Below, one piece after another: positions 8,265 through 17,514 of a stretch of DNA of 64,000 bases. Each line of letters begins with the position of its first letter. Position 1 is the first letter of the stretch. Source of the DNA: Aquiflexum balticum DSM 16537 (GTDB lineage: Bacteria > Bacteroidota > Bacteroidia > Cytophagales > Cyclobacteriaceae). The position numbers were made by a program, and so were the translations under genes. Below the pieces are notes generated by a model. It searched no databases. It worked only from the letters and a program-made list of their open reading frames with translations, and was not told the origin of the DNA. Where the stretch lies: positions 4,234,001 through 4,298,000 of the forward strand of contig NZ_LT838813.1 in assembly GCF_900176595.1 (NCBI RefSeq), written 5' to 3'.

Positions 8265-9704
8265 TTAGCGTAGGGCTTCTGTTAAGACTTTGATAATCTC
8301 ATCTTGAATGTCTGAAATCTTTTTTTCGGTAGCTTGATATATCTTTAGCAATACTTCCGGACTTTCTAGGTTATCCACTTCCTGATGAGGGTTTTTGATG
8401 TCCAGGTTGTATCCCCGGTTTTTGATTTCCTCAGCGGAAACTTTCCATGCATATTGGCTGTAGGCCTCATTCTCCCGATCATTCCACCAAGCTTTTTCCA
8501 AATCAAATTCCTTGATATGAATCGGTTTGCCCTTGTTGTAGCTCTTCACTCCATCAGGATAGGGATGCTCAAAGTACCAGATGTCTTTGGTCGGCGTTCC
8601 TTTTTCGAAGAAGAGCAAATTGGTCTTGATCCCCGTGTAGGGATTGAATACGCCATTGGGCAGGCGCACGATGGTATGCAGGTTGCAGCGCTCCATCAGT
8701 TCTTCTTTGATCCGGGTTTTGACACCTTCACCAAAGAGGGTTCCATCAGGCAGGACTACCGCACTTCGACCGCCATCTTTCAGCAATCTGATAATCAGGG
8801 CCAGGAATAGATCGGCTGTTTCCTTTGTTCGGAACTTCTGGGGGAAATTGGTTTCCGTTCCATCTTCTTCCACACCGCCAAAAGGAGGGTTGGTCAGAAT
8901 AATATCCACCTTGTCACTCGCTCCCCAATCTGCATAAGGCTTGCTGAGGAGATTGTCTCTCCGAACCGCAGGCACATCGAAGCCGTGCAGCATCAGGTTG
9001 GTCGTGCAAAGCAAGTGGGGCAGGGGCTTCTTTTCTATCCCACGGATGGTTGCCTGTAAGTCACGCTCGTCTTGGTCGTTTTGGACCAGTTTCTTCTTGT
9101 GGTCTATGGTGCAGGTAAGGAATCCTCCTGTGCCGGAAGCCGGGTCGAGAACGGTTTCCTTGAGTTGGGGATCGATAATATCCACCATAAACTGTGTCAC
9201 AGCCCTAGGGGTATAATACTCGCCCGATGAACCTGCGGATTGTAATTCTTTTAAAATCGTTTCGTAAAGGTCATTGAACAGGTGACGGTCTTTGGAACTG
9301 TTGAAATCGATCCGATTGATCTGATTGATAACCTGACGGAAGAGTGTTCCGTTTTTCATGTAGTTGTAGGTATCCTCAAAGACTGAGCGGATAATCTTAG
9401 CCTGAGGACTGATGCTGAAATCCAGTTCTTTCAAGGCCGGAAAAAGCTCATTATTGATAAAGTCCATCAGGGCATCACCGGTCAGGCCTTCTTCATTGGC
9501 AGCCCAGTTTTGCCATTTGAATCGGTCCGGAATGGGGCTTCGATAGCCTTCGATGGTGATTTCCCATTCTTCTTCCTTATCTGCAAAAATCTTCATAAAG
9601 AGCATCCAGACCATTTGCGAGATGCGCTGTGCATCCCCATCTACTCCTGTGTCCTTTCGCATGATATCGCGGATGCCTTTGATATTGGCTGTGATTGTGG
9701 TCAT
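8265..9704 (-). CDS. hsdM: Type I restriction-modification N6-adenine methyltransferase HsdM
   Basis: 479 residues. The N-terminal HsdM helical domain (about 1-150, with SQMVWMLFMKIFADKEEEW) is followed by the N6_Mtase domain. The SAM-binding motif I is VLDPASGTGGFL at 185-196 and the catalytic motif IV is NPPF at 272-275. Together with HsdS it methylates adenine at the system's target and protects host DNA; it also forms the core of the HsdR2M2S1 nuclease complex. It is followed after 3 bases by hsdS. Upstream, hsdR is separated from it by a Y1 transposase gene and three 178-bp repeats, an insertion that splits what is normally a compact operon. Transcription of hsdM probably has to read through this array or start within it. 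Confidence 0.95.
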   Translation of the reverse strand: MTTITANIKGIRDIMRKDTGVDGDAQRISQMVWMLFMKIFADKEEEWEITIEGYRSPIPDRFKWQNWAANEEGLTGDALMDFINNELFPALKELDFSISPQAKIIRSVFEDTYNYMKNGTLFRQVINQINRIDFNSSKDRHLFNDLYETILKELQSAGSSGEYYTPRAVTQFMVDIIDPQLKETVLDPASGTGGFLTCTIDHKKKLVQNDQDERDLQATIRGIEKKPLPHLLCTTNLMLHGFDVPAVRRDNLLSKPYADWGASDKVDIILTNPPFGGVEEDGTETNFPQKFRTKETADLFLALIIRLLKDGGRSAVVLPDGTLFGEGVKTRIKEELMERCNLHTIVRLPNGVFNPYTGIKTNLLFFEKGTPTKDIWYFEHPYPDGVKSYNKGKPIHIKEFDLEKAWWNDRENEAYSQYAWKVSAEEIKNRGYNLDIKNPHQEVDNLESPEVLLKIYQATEKKISDIQDEIIKVLTEALR

Positions 9705-9737
9705 TTAGGTTTTGTGTAATTTTTTCGTTTGTGATAT

Positions 9738-10215
9738 GATCCTGAAAGGATCGTATGTTTATAGCACGAAATCCTTTTAGGACAAGACGCGACCCCGACT
9801 GGGGTCGAATATTCCTTGTGGCAATGATGCTTGCTATAAACATTTGACCTCTTTGAGGTCAGGATTCATTTTTTAGTTATTCATGAATTTTCAATTTTGT
9901 TCTTTTCTTTTTCGCGATCCCAACGGGATCATATGTTTATAGTAAGAAATGCATTTAGGGCAACATTCGACCCCGACTGGGGTCGAATGTTCCTTGTGGC
10001 AATGATGCTTGCTATAAACATGTGACCTCTTTGAGGTCAGGATTCATTTTTTAGCTATTCATGAATTTTCAATTTTGTTCTTTTCTTTTTCGCGATCCCA
10101 ACGGGATCATATGTTTATAGTACGAAATGCTTTTAAGACAAGGCGCGACCCCGAAGGGGTCGAATTCTTCCTATACCTACAATGTTTGCTATAAACATGT
10201 GACCTCTCCGAGGTC
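9738..10215. repeat. Three tandem copies (178-bp period) of a multi-hairpin repeat beside a Y1 transposase
   Basis: Copies span 9738-9860, 9916-10038 and 10094-10215, with 55-base spacers that are nearly identical to each other. Each copy has the same series of elements: a GATCCCAACGGGATC-type hairpin (GATCCTGAAAGGATC in copy 1), TGTTTATAG, a CGACCCCGACTGGGGTCG-type hairpin (CGACCCCGAAGGGGTCG in copy 3), CTATAAACA (inverted match to TGTTTATAG), and a GACCTCTTTGAGGTC-type hairpin. Where the same stem differs between copies (first hairpin, copy 1), both arms change together, so pairing is kept. This is the form of REP/BIME-like elements mobilised by Y1 (RAYT-type) transposases, and the transposase gene ends 8 bases from copy 3. 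No gene lies in the 9705-10223 gap. Confidence 0.85.
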
Positions 10216-10223
10216 TAACATTC

Positions 10224-10688
10224 CTATTCTTCAATCCATTCAAACAAATACTTTTCTTCATATACAACTTGAAATTTTTTCAAAAACCCAATGTATTCTT
10301 GTTTAAAGGTCTTCTTTTTATGATGTTCTTTTTGGTTTTGGATGTATGCAATCACATTATCCAAGGCCGAATGTGAATATGAAAAGGCCCCGTAACCGTC
10401 TTGCCAATCAAACTTATACTTAGTAAATTTCTTTTCCTTAACAAATTTATTGGATGCCTTCTTTACTTCTCGAATTAGGTCGGATAAGCAACAGGCAGGC
10501 TTCATTCCAATCAATATATGGATATGGTCCGGCATTCCGTTAATTGAAATTAGTTTTTGACCTTTATTGGTGATAATGCCTGTCATATACTTATATAATT
10601 CTTCTTCCCAAGATTGAGATATTAGGCTGTTACGGCCTTTAACTGCCATTACCACTTGAATGTAAATCTGTGAATAGGTACTGCTCAT
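10224..10688 (-). CDS. tnpA: IS200/IS605-type Y1 (REP-associated) transposase
   Basis: 154 residues of the Y1_Tnp (HUH) superfamily. The HUH motif is PDHIHIL (His55, His57) and the catalytic tyrosine is Tyr115 in AYIQNQKEHH, with the usual helix pattern Y-x3-Q. The enzyme cuts and joins single-stranded DNA at hairpins. No TnpB/IscB partner is present. Its stop codon is 8 bases from the third copy of a hairpin-rich repeat, so it more likely belongs to the REP-associated group acting on these repeats than to an autonomous IS200. It is inserted between hsdR and hsdM in the same orientation; its ATG is 22 bases after the hsdR stop, so it may be expressed from the hsd promoter. Confidence 0.88.
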   Translation of the reverse strand: MSSTYSQIYIQVVMAVKGRNSLISQSWEEELYKYMTGIITNKGQKLISINGMPDHIHILIGMKPACCLSDLIREVKKASNKFVKEKKFTKYKFDWQDGYGAFSYSHSALDNVIAYIQNQKEHHKKKTFKQEYIGFLKKFQVVYEEKYLFEWIEE

Positions 10689-10710
10689 AATCTAAAAATC
10701 TTTAGTTTTC

Positions 10711-13089
10711 TTAAGCTATCTGATAAATTTCCTTTTCCAATTCTTTTATCGCCGCATCAAAATCCTTCCCTTTACCAAAAGCCCTTACCAATTCCACAGG
10801 AGATCCCAATTGATTGAGAGGTTGAACTTTGAGGATAGAACCCTGTTCAATGGTAGCGATTCCTTCTTGTTCATACTTGTCCAAGAGCGCATTGAGCACC
10901 GCTTGGGCTTTTTCACTGTACTTGGCGAAGTAGTTTCTTTTGCGCACTTGTTCTGCCCGTTCTTTTCTGGTCAATGCCGGCTTGTCAAAGGCAATATGGC
11001 AGATCAGGTCAAAATCATCCATTTCTTTACCGACTTCCTCCCGAAGCGCCTCCAATAAAACCCCTTGTTCGGCCAATTCAGCAAACAGAACTTCTTTTTT
11101 ATCAGCTTCGGTCCAGCGCATAATAAATGCATCCAATGAACCGAAATTCTTACCCATGTTTTTTCGGGTATAATCCTTCAAAGATTCCGTAATCAATCTA
11201 CCATCCGCTGCAAAGTATTGGATGCGCTGATTGATGACTTTCACTTCTATATCATTCACATAGTACTTTTTGGGTTCGGTTTCCGGGTCAGGCTCATGTA
11301 TTTTGATATCAGGAGCAGAAGGCTTTTCCCACGTTGGTTCAGGTTCCCTGACCTGGTTTCCATCATCATCTCCTATTTCCGGATATGTTGGAGGTACCGG
11401 GGAATCATCCGCTCCAGGTTCGTAAATCTGAACAGGTTCCCCGTCAAAATCGGGATCAGCAAATAGATTGGTGGCTTTTCTGAAATCCATAATGGTAAAG
11501 TAGAGCTTTCCCTCCGCTTCTCTGATTCTGGTACCCCTTCCGACAATCTGCTTGAATTCTGTCATCGAACCGATATTAGCTTCCAGCACAATCAGCTTCA
11601 CCATTTTGGTATCGATGCCTGTAGTCAGCATTTTGGATGTAGTCGCTATCACAGGAAAGCGCTCTTCCACATCTGTAAAGTTGTCCAATTCTCGTTTGCC
11701 CACTTCATCGTCTCCGGTGATTTTGACAACATAGTAAGGATGCTTAGACACCAAATCAGCATTTGCGTTGATCAATGCCTGTCGCATCCGTTGGGCATGT
11801 TCTATATCAATACAGAAGACAATTGTTTTGGCAAACCTATCGGTTGCTTTTAAAAACTCGGTGATTTTTTCTGCAATCAGCTGAGTCCTTTGATCTATGA
11901 CCATTTTCCTGTCATAGTCTTTCAGGTTATAGATCCGATCTTTGATTTCATGGCCAAATTTGTCCAGCATTCCTGCTGAGGGCCGCCATCCTTCATCCAG
12001 GTTTGTAGTGAAACGGACAACTTTGTAAGGAGCCAGAAACCCATCCATAATCCCTTGTTTAAGGGAATAGGTATAAACAGGCTCCCCGTAATAATCCATA
12101 TTGGAAATATCTTTGGTCTCTTTGGGAGTCGCGGTCATTCCAATTTGCGTTGCACCTTCGAAATAATCCAATATTTCCCTCCATGCGGAAGCTTCAGAAG
12201 CTGAACCTCTATGACATTCGTCCACTACAATCAGATCAAAAAAGTCTCTGCTAAATTCCTTGTAAGCATTCTTCTCTTCTTCATTGCTGGTCAATCCTTG
12301 ATACAGCGCAAAGTAAATTTGATATGATTTATCAATCTTTCGGTTTTTGATAATATGCATGATATCATTTCCGAAAGGGGAGAAGTCGCCATTTTTGGTC
12401 TGCGTGAGCAGGGCATTTCTATCGGCCAGAAAAAGGATTCTTTTTTTGATACCTGTTTTCCATAGCCTCCAGATCAAGTTAAAAGCGGTGTAGGTTTTCC
12501 CCGTACCCGTAGCCATGACCAGAAGGATTCTATTTTTTCCTTTCGCAATGGCTTCAATGGTTCTGTTGACTGCATTTGCCTGATAGTATCTCAGGTTCAT
12601 ACCGGAATCATCCACATAGTAATCCTGCTCAACTATTTCCCGTTCTTGGGGAGATTCTATTCCTTTAAACCTTAAATACTTTGACCAAAGGTCATTGGGT
12701 GAAGGGAATTCTTCCAAAGAAATTTCTTTTTCTATTATTTCAGGATTGGTTTTGTCATGAAATACAAAAGAGTCACCGTTAGAAGTGAAAACAAATGGCA
12801 GTTGGAGTATTTCGGAATATTCCAAAGCCTGCTGCATGCCTGAACCTACCCCTTGCTTGTTATCCTTTGCCTCGATGATAGCCAGAGGAATATCCTTTTT
12901 ATAGTATAAGATGTAATCAGCACGTTTTCTTTTTCCACGGGTATGAAGAGCGCCTTGAACAATAATCCTGCCGTCAGTAAAGAATACTTCTTCACGGATT
13001 TGCTTTTGAATATCCCAACCGGCATTTTTCAGTGCAGGGGAGATGAATTTGGTGCAAATGTCTCGTTCAGTCAGGCTTTTTTTGTGCAT
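10711..13089 (-). CDS. hsdR: Type I restriction endonuclease subunit HsdR
   Basis: 792 residues. Domain order: an N-terminal HSDR_N nuclease of the PD-(D/E)xK type with Asp58 and Glu73-x-Lys75 (ADYILYYKKDIPLAIIEAK); a superfamily 2 translocase with Walker A ATGTGKT at 193-199, Walker B DECH at 290-293 and GMTATPKET as motif III; a helicase C domain ending in QIVGRGTRIREAEGK; and a C-terminal EcoEI_R_C-like domain that binds the methyltransferase. It translocates and cuts DNA lacking the HsdS-defined methylation. This is the shorter HsdR architecture. It is first in the minus-strand hsd block; the partner genes lie beyond the transposase/repeat insertion. All catalytic motifs are intact, so the system is probably functional despite the insertion. 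Confidence 0.95.
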   Translation of the reverse strand: MHKKSLTERDICTKFISPALKNAGWDIQKQIREEVFFTDGRIIVQGALHTRGKRKRADYILYYKKDIPLAIIEAKDNKQGVGSGMQQALEYSEILQLPFVFTSNGDSFVFHDKTNPEIIEKEISLEEFPSPNDLWSKYLRFKGIESPQEREIVEQDYYVDDSGMNLRYYQANAVNRTIEAIAKGKNRILLVMATGTGKTYTAFNLIWRLWKTGIKKRILFLADRNALLTQTKNGDFSPFGNDIMHIIKNRKIDKSYQIYFALYQGLTSNEEEKNAYKEFSRDFFDLIVVDECHRGSASEASAWREILDYFEGATQIGMTATPKETKDISNMDYYGEPVYTYSLKQGIMDGFLAPYKVVRFTTNLDEGWRPSAGMLDKFGHEIKDRIYNLKDYDRKMVIDQRTQLIAEKITEFLKATDRFAKTIVFCIDIEHAQRMRQALINANADLVSKHPYYVVKITGDDEVGKRELDNFTDVEERFPVIATTSKMLTTGIDTKMVKLIVLEANIGSMTEFKQIVGRGTRIREAEGKLYFTIMDFRKATNLFADPDFDGEPVQIYEPGADDSPVPPTYPEIGDDDGNQVREPEPTWEKPSAPDIKIHEPDPETEPKKYYVNDIEVKVINQRIQYFAADGRLITESLKDYTRKNMGKNFGSLDAFIMRWTEADKKEVLFAELAEQGVLLEALREEVGKEMDDFDLICHIAFDKPALTRKERAEQVRKRNYFAKYSEKAQAVLNALLDKYEQEGIATIEQGSILKVQPLNQLGSPVELVRAFGKGKDFDAAIKELEKEIYQIA

Positions 13090-13226
13090 CGGAAAAAAAT
13101 CAGGAGAATTAATATAACTCTAAATATATTAGTTTGAAGCTTAAAAGAAAATTAAAAATGAGAATGGTATAGAAAAAGTCAACTATTTATTGGTGCAAAG
13201 AATAAATCGCTTAATCTGTGTTCAAA

Positions 13227-13266
13227 AACAACCTTTGAGTGTACTGAGGGACACTCAAAGGTTGTT
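13227..13266 (-). terminator. Rho-independent terminator of the molybdenum dehydrogenase operon
   Basis: A perfect 16-bp stem (13227-13242 with 13251-13266) with an 8-base loop, starting 4 bases after the stop codon of the gene ending at 13271. On the minus strand the stem is followed by TTTTTG. Confidence 0.85.
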
Positions 13267-13270
13267 AAAC

Positions 13271-15538
13271 TTACATCTTCACCATTTCACTCTCCAATTC
13301 CTTCATAAAAGGTTGGTTATAATACCTTCTTCCTGTTGCTTTATAAAGTGCGTTGGAAACTGCTGCGAAAATAGGAGGGAAGAGGGGTTCGCCCAAACCC
13401 GTTGGATCTATGTCGTTTTTGACAAAATGAACTTCAATATTTTTGGGCGCCTCGGACATGCGGATCATTTTGTAATTGCTGAAATTATTCTTCTGTGGAA
13501 CCCCATCCTTGAAGGGTAACTCCCCAAAAAAAGCATTTCCGATACCATCCACAATCGCACCCTCACCCATATTGGCTGCCGCATCGGGATTGATCACGAT
13601 ACCGCAATCCACCGCTGCTATCACATTTTCGACTACAGGTTTATTGCCAGTTTCCAATCTCAAGTCCAAAACCTCAGCCACATAGGAATTATGACAGAAA
13701 TAGGCGGATACACCCCGATGAACACCAGGCTTTGGATTGTCCCAATCTGATTTCTCACGGACCAGTTTCAATACACCTGCATAGCGCTCAGGTTCGTAGT
13801 CGTTTCTTTCGCCTACCGGATTTTTCAAGGCCCTGTCCAACAGTTCCAATCGAAAATCGATAGGATCTTTTCCCATTTCCTCTGCCAATTCATCCAAGAA
13901 GGATTGCTCCGCACTGGCAATAAAATTGGACCTCGGAGCCCTAAATGCCCCAATGGTAATATTGGATTCAATCTCCCAACCTTCCGCCAAATAATTGTCC
14001 ACTGCCCCTGCGGGGAATCTATTTGGCGCTATGGGCGTCTCGGGAATTCCACCGGCCTTGACATGGATAGCCGTCAGCTGATTTTTTTCATCCAATGCTG
14101 CCCTGTAAGTGGCCGTATACGTAGGTCGATAAATGCCGTAAGTCATGTCATCTTCTCTGGTATAAACCATCTTGATGGGAGCGCCTACTTTTTGTGAAAT
14201 CACAGCCGCCTCTACCATATGATGACCATAAGCACGCTGGCCAAAACCGCCGCCCATTCTGGCCAGATTGATCTGGATTTTTTCCTTGGGTAATCCAAGC
14301 CGGTGAATCAATGTGCCCATAATGGATTCCGGGGCCTGAATTGGCCCATATACTTCCGCATGGTCTGCAGAGACATGGGCAAAACAGTTGACAGGTTCCA
14401 TACAGTTATGCGCCAAAAATGGAGCAGTATAAGTCCTTTCCAAGACTTTGGCAGCTTTATTAAAAGCTTCTTCCGGATTACCGTCTCTTCTCAGAATTCT
14501 GCCGGGCTTTTTGGAAAAGGCCTCCATACCGGCCAAATGCCTATCGGTATTTTCTAAACCTGCCGGAACTTTCACCGTGGATTTGCCTCCTCCAAAACCG
14601 GACATGACAAAAGACCTTTCAGGAGCTTTTTCCCATTCAGCCTGCAACTGCCGCTTGGCCTGTAATACCTCCCAAGTGGAATTACCTACTATGGCAATCA
14701 ATTCAGGGTGGGTGGTGGTATCAAAAAAATTCTGATCATAGTCATCTTTGTGAACCTTAAAGCTGAAAACATCTTTGATTCCAGCCATGGATTTGACCGG
14801 ATCTGCATTAAATGATTTGAGCTGCATACCAAAAGCCGGTGGATGGACGACCATGGCCACCAACATGCCTTCTTTCTTATAATCAAGGGTAAAAATGGGT
14901 TTTCCAGTAACTATTTTTTGTCCGTCTACATTTTTTCGGGATGTTCCAATGATATTGAAATCTTCGATGTCTTTCAGTTCCACTTCCTCAGGTACAGGAA
15001 GCGTAGCAGCCAAAGAAGCCATTTCTCCATAGCCGGCTTTTTTACCGCTTGATTTGTGATGGATCATGCCTGCTGCTGTGGTGATTTCATCAGGGGAAAC
15101 CGACCAAGTTTGGGCGGCTGCCTGAACAAGCATCAATCGGGCAGTTGCTCCTGCAGTACGAAGCGGCTTCCAACCTTGTCGTATTCCCTGACTGCCTCCT
15201 GTAAATTGTCTTTGATAGCGCTCAGGGTAAAAATCAGCTTGCTCCACCATTACATTTTCCCATGGTAAAGTCAACTCATCCGCCAAAATCATAGGCATAG
15301 AGGTTTTGACATTGGAACCGAATTCGGGATTGGGAGAAAAAAGCGTGACAGCACCGTTTTCACCGATTTTGATATAGCTGTTCAGCTCAAACCATTCATC
15401 CGGCAAGCCTAATGCTACTTCCTTCGGGGTAGGTTTACAGCCTGTCAACCAGCTAAAGCTGAGCATCATGCCACCACCTGCAAGGGCAGAGGCTTTTAAA
15501 AATGATCTTCTATTGAGTTTTGTCTTTACAATTGTCAT
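13271..15538 (-). CDS. Molybdopterin-binding large subunit, isoquinoline 1-oxidoreductase/aldehyde dehydrogenase type
   Basis: 755 residues of the xanthine oxidase superfamily, in the single-polypeptide form typical of IorB-like enzymes. It begins with a twin-arginine signal (NRRSFLKASALAGGG), so it is exported folded with its cofactor. Molybdenum-cofactor regions are visible (GGFGQRAYGHHMVEAA; GAFRAPRSNFIASAEQSFLDE). The probable catalytic glutamate is Glu717 in GLGEPLFPP. It would hydroxylate an aldehyde or N-heterocycle using water; the substrate cannot be told from sequence. The 2Fe-2S subunit gene lies 17 bases upstream in the same operon. There is no FAD subunit, as expected for the Ior type, where electrons pass to an external acceptor. 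A paralogue lies at 21814-24057. A strong terminator closes the operon. Confidence 0.9.
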   Translation of the reverse strand: MTIVKTKLNRRSFLKASALAGGGMMLSFSWLTGCKPTPKEVALGLPDEWFELNSYIKIGENGAVTLFSPNPEFGSNVKTSMPMILADELTLPWENVMVEQADFYPERYQRQFTGGSQGIRQGWKPLRTAGATARLMLVQAAAQTWSVSPDEITTAAGMIHHKSSGKKAGYGEMASLAATLPVPEEVELKDIEDFNIIGTSRKNVDGQKIVTGKPIFTLDYKKEGMLVAMVVHPPAFGMQLKSFNADPVKSMAGIKDVFSFKVHKDDYDQNFFDTTTHPELIAIVGNSTWEVLQAKRQLQAEWEKAPERSFVMSGFGGGKSTVKVPAGLENTDRHLAGMEAFSKKPGRILRRDGNPEEAFNKAAKVLERTYTAPFLAHNCMEPVNCFAHVSADHAEVYGPIQAPESIMGTLIHRLGLPKEKIQINLARMGGGFGQRAYGHHMVEAAVISQKVGAPIKMVYTREDDMTYGIYRPTYTATYRAALDEKNQLTAIHVKAGGIPETPIAPNRFPAGAVDNYLAEGWEIESNITIGAFRAPRSNFIASAEQSFLDELAEEMGKDPIDFRLELLDRALKNPVGERNDYEPERYAGVLKLVREKSDWDNPKPGVHRGVSAYFCHNSYVAEVLDLRLETGNKPVVENVIAAVDCGIVINPDAAANMGEGAIVDGIGNAFFGELPFKDGVPQKNNFSNYKMIRMSEAPKNIEVHFVKNDIDPTGLGEPLFPPIFAAVSNALYKATGRRYYNQPFMKELESEMVKM

Positions 15539-15555
15539 GGTCTCTTGCTTTTGGG

Positions 15556-16011
15556 TTAGGAATTAGCAGCAGTTTTGATTGCCTTTTTGATCCGAACATA
15601 GGTGCCGCAGCGACAGATATTACCGTTCATCGCATTGTCAATATCAGCATCGCTTGGATTGGGATTACTATCCAACAAAGCCACAGCACTCATAATCTGT
15701 CCGGCCTGACAATACCCACATTGGGGCACATCATGCTCCAGCCATGCTTTTTGGACAGGATGGTCTCCATTTTCGGATAAGCCTTCTATGGTGGTGATTT
15801 TCGCACCTTCGGCAGCCGAAACAGGAATTACGCAGGACCTGATGGCATTACCGTTCATAATGACGGTGCATGCCCCACATGCTGCTACGCCGCAACCGTA
15901 TTTGGTTCCTACAAGGTCCAAGTGGTCCCTCAATACCCAAAGAATAGGAGTAGAAGGATCCACATCTACTGATTGAGAATTGCCGTTGATATTGAGATTG
16001 AATTTTGTCAT
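15556..16011 (-). CDS. 2Fe-2S small subunit of molybdenum oxidoreductase (IorA-like)
   Basis: 151 residues with two clusters. The N-terminal plant-ferredoxin-type cluster uses Cys40, Cys45, Cys48 and Cys60 ([14 protein letters not shown]). The C-terminal Fer2_2 helical domain uses Cys98, Cys101, Cys133 and Cys135 ([17 protein letters not shown]). It carries electrons from the molybdenum site of the partner encoded 17 bases downstream. It has no Tat signal of its own, so it is presumably exported as a hitchhiker with the Tat-bearing large subunit. Length and cysteine spacing match the family exactly. It is first in its operon; no clear TAnnTTTG promoter was found upstream. Confidence 0.93.
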   Translation of the reverse strand: MTKFNLNINGNSQSVDVDPSTPILWVLRDHLDLVGTKYGCGVAACGACTVIMNGNAIRSCVIPVSAAEGAKITTIEGLSENGDHPVQKAWLEHDVPQCGYCQAGQIMSAVALLDSNPNPSDADIDNAMNGNICRCGTYVRIKKAIKTAANS

Positions 16012-16475
16012 GGTGTAGTATTTTGGTAAGAAAGTTTAAAATACGCTATTTTTTAGAAAGACTCATTACTATAATCAAACAATTTGCTACGAAAAAGGTG
16101 GAAGAGTGGGGAGTAAGAGACGAGAAGCTAGAGGCGGGAGCTGAGAGCCGAGAAACAAGATGCAAGAACCAAGAACCAAGACTTGGGAATTAAGAAAATC
16201 TGAGAAAACCTGCATCTTGAAATTTGCAAAGACTGTCATCGAGCGTGCTCAATTATTTTAAAAAATATTCAGAAAAGGTATTGACATTAAGTTTCTCGTA
16301 CCTATGGCAGGCATGCCTCATCCTGAGGCAATAGGGATCTCCAGCGGTACAATTAGACGGTTTGTTAACCTAAAAAAAAAGACTCTCAACCAATACTAAT
16401 TATCCCCAAAGGAGTACTTCCCAAATGAGGGGTGGGTACTTCCGAAGTACCCCCCTCCACTTCATAACCCCATCA
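16012..16475. other. Intergenic with degenerate low-complexity repeats
   Basis: No convincing gene. At about 16110-16195 lies a purine-rich degenerate sequence (gagacgagaagc, aacaagatgc, aagaaccaagaac) of a kind scattered in intergenic Bacteroidota DNA; relatives occur here at about 27085 and, in the other orientation, about 27265-27305. A small hairpin GCCTCA-TCC-TGAGGC lies near 16316-16330. These look like decayed repeats. Confidence 0.5.
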
Positions 16476-16747
16476 TTGGACCTTTTACTCCAACGTTGCA
16501 CCTTTTTACTCCGACGTTGGACCTTTTTACTCCAACGTTGCACCTTTTTACTCGGATGTTGGACCTTTTTGCTCCGATGTTGGACCTTTTTACTCCGACG
16601 TTGCACCTTTTTACTCCGACGTTGGACCTTTTTGCTCCAACCTTGCACCTTTTTACTTCAACGTTGGACCTTTTTACTCCAACGTTGCACCTTTTTACTC
16701 CGACGTTGGACCTTTTTACTCGGGCTTTGGGCCTATTTTCTCCGAAA
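16476..16747. repeat. 21-bp minisatellite, about 12 copies plus a decayed one
   Basis: Tandem units of TTGNACCTTTTTACTCCRACG, where N is G or C. By position, GG or GC types follow as GG, GC, GG, GC, GG, GG, GC, GG, GC, GG, GC, GG. Unit 1 is 20 bases; the rest are 21 until decay after 16726. Because 21 is divisible by 3, several frames stay open on both strands and read as heptads (minus strand RSNVGVK/RCNVGVK). No start, codon bias or partner gene supports translation, so I list it as a repeat only. Confidence 0.9.
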
Positions 16748-17004
16748 AGTATTCTTTTTACTCTGTGCAGGCCCACATTGACTGTTAGAATTTCGATTTT
16801 ATGTTCGCATTTTTTGAAATTTGTATTTTGACCCTGAGAAATAGATTTTCCTGCAGATAAGGAGGATTTGTCCTTTATATGAGGGTATGATGGTTGACTT
16901 TGGGTCGCTTGAGGCAGGATTATTGTATTGTATTTAGTCTACATCAATAAACTCACCTAATCATGGATGAGAACTTAATAATCAAATAAATAAAAAAAAA
17001 CACT

Positions 17005-17484
17005 ATGCAAAACTTAAAAAATAAACACTCGGGAAAGGACCTTTATACCAAATTCATGCTCATGCTCAGTGCATCTTTTGTAGCGATGTATATCACCATG
17101 TACTTAAATACCTTTAGCATGGACCATGTATATTTTAGCTTGACAAGATTTTATATGACATGTTTGGGCATCTCAGCAATGGCTTTGATTATGCTGTTTT
17201 ATATGAGGGCTATGTACAAAAACAAAAAGAAAAATATTGCTATCATCCTGGGCAGCATTGGCCTTTTTGCCATCAGCCTATTCTTGGTCCGTGCCCAAAA
17301 ACCTATTGAGGATGTGTTATGGATGAAGGCTATGATTCCGCATCACTCCATTGCCATTCTTACCAGCGCCAGGGCTGAAATAAAAGATCCGGAAGTAAAG
17401 AAGCTTGCGGAAGAAATAATCAGAGCCCAGGAAAAAGAAATCGAACAAATGAAGGAAATGATCCTCCGATTGGAAGATCAATAG
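17005..17484 (+). CDS. DUF305-domain membrane protein
   Basis: 159 residues. Three hydrophobic segments are visible (about 17-36, 46-66, 75-95), followed by a soluble C-terminal helix region with the DUF305 signature: MIPHHSIAILTSARAEIKDPEVKKLAEEI, including the paired histidines. DUF305 proteins are ferritin-like four-helix proteins, often near copper or other metal-handling genes; function is poorly known. This is the short membrane-anchored form common in Bacteroidota. No operon partner: the next gene is convergent, and about 260 bases of ordinary sequence lie between the minisatellite and the start. The histidines suggest a metal-binding periplasmic face, which is inference. Confidence 0.8.
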   Translation: MQNLKNKHSGKDLYTKFMLMLSASFVAMYITMYLNTFSMDHVYFSLTRFYMTCLGISAMALIMLFYMRAMYKNKKKNIAIILGSIGLFAISLFLVRAQKPIEDVLWMKAMIPHHSIAILTSARAEIKDPEVKKLAEEIIRAQEKEIEQMKEMILRLEDQ

Positions 17485-17514
17485 CACAGAAATTCCCTTT
17501 CATTTATTCCTAGG

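Noticed and set aside
8385..9216. Plus-strand reading frames antisense to hsdM
   Set aside because: Shadow frames of a well-supported methyltransferase gene.
16400..16831. Heptad-repeat reading frames on both strands
   Set aside because: Produced by the 21-bp minisatellite; no homology, start signal or partner gene.
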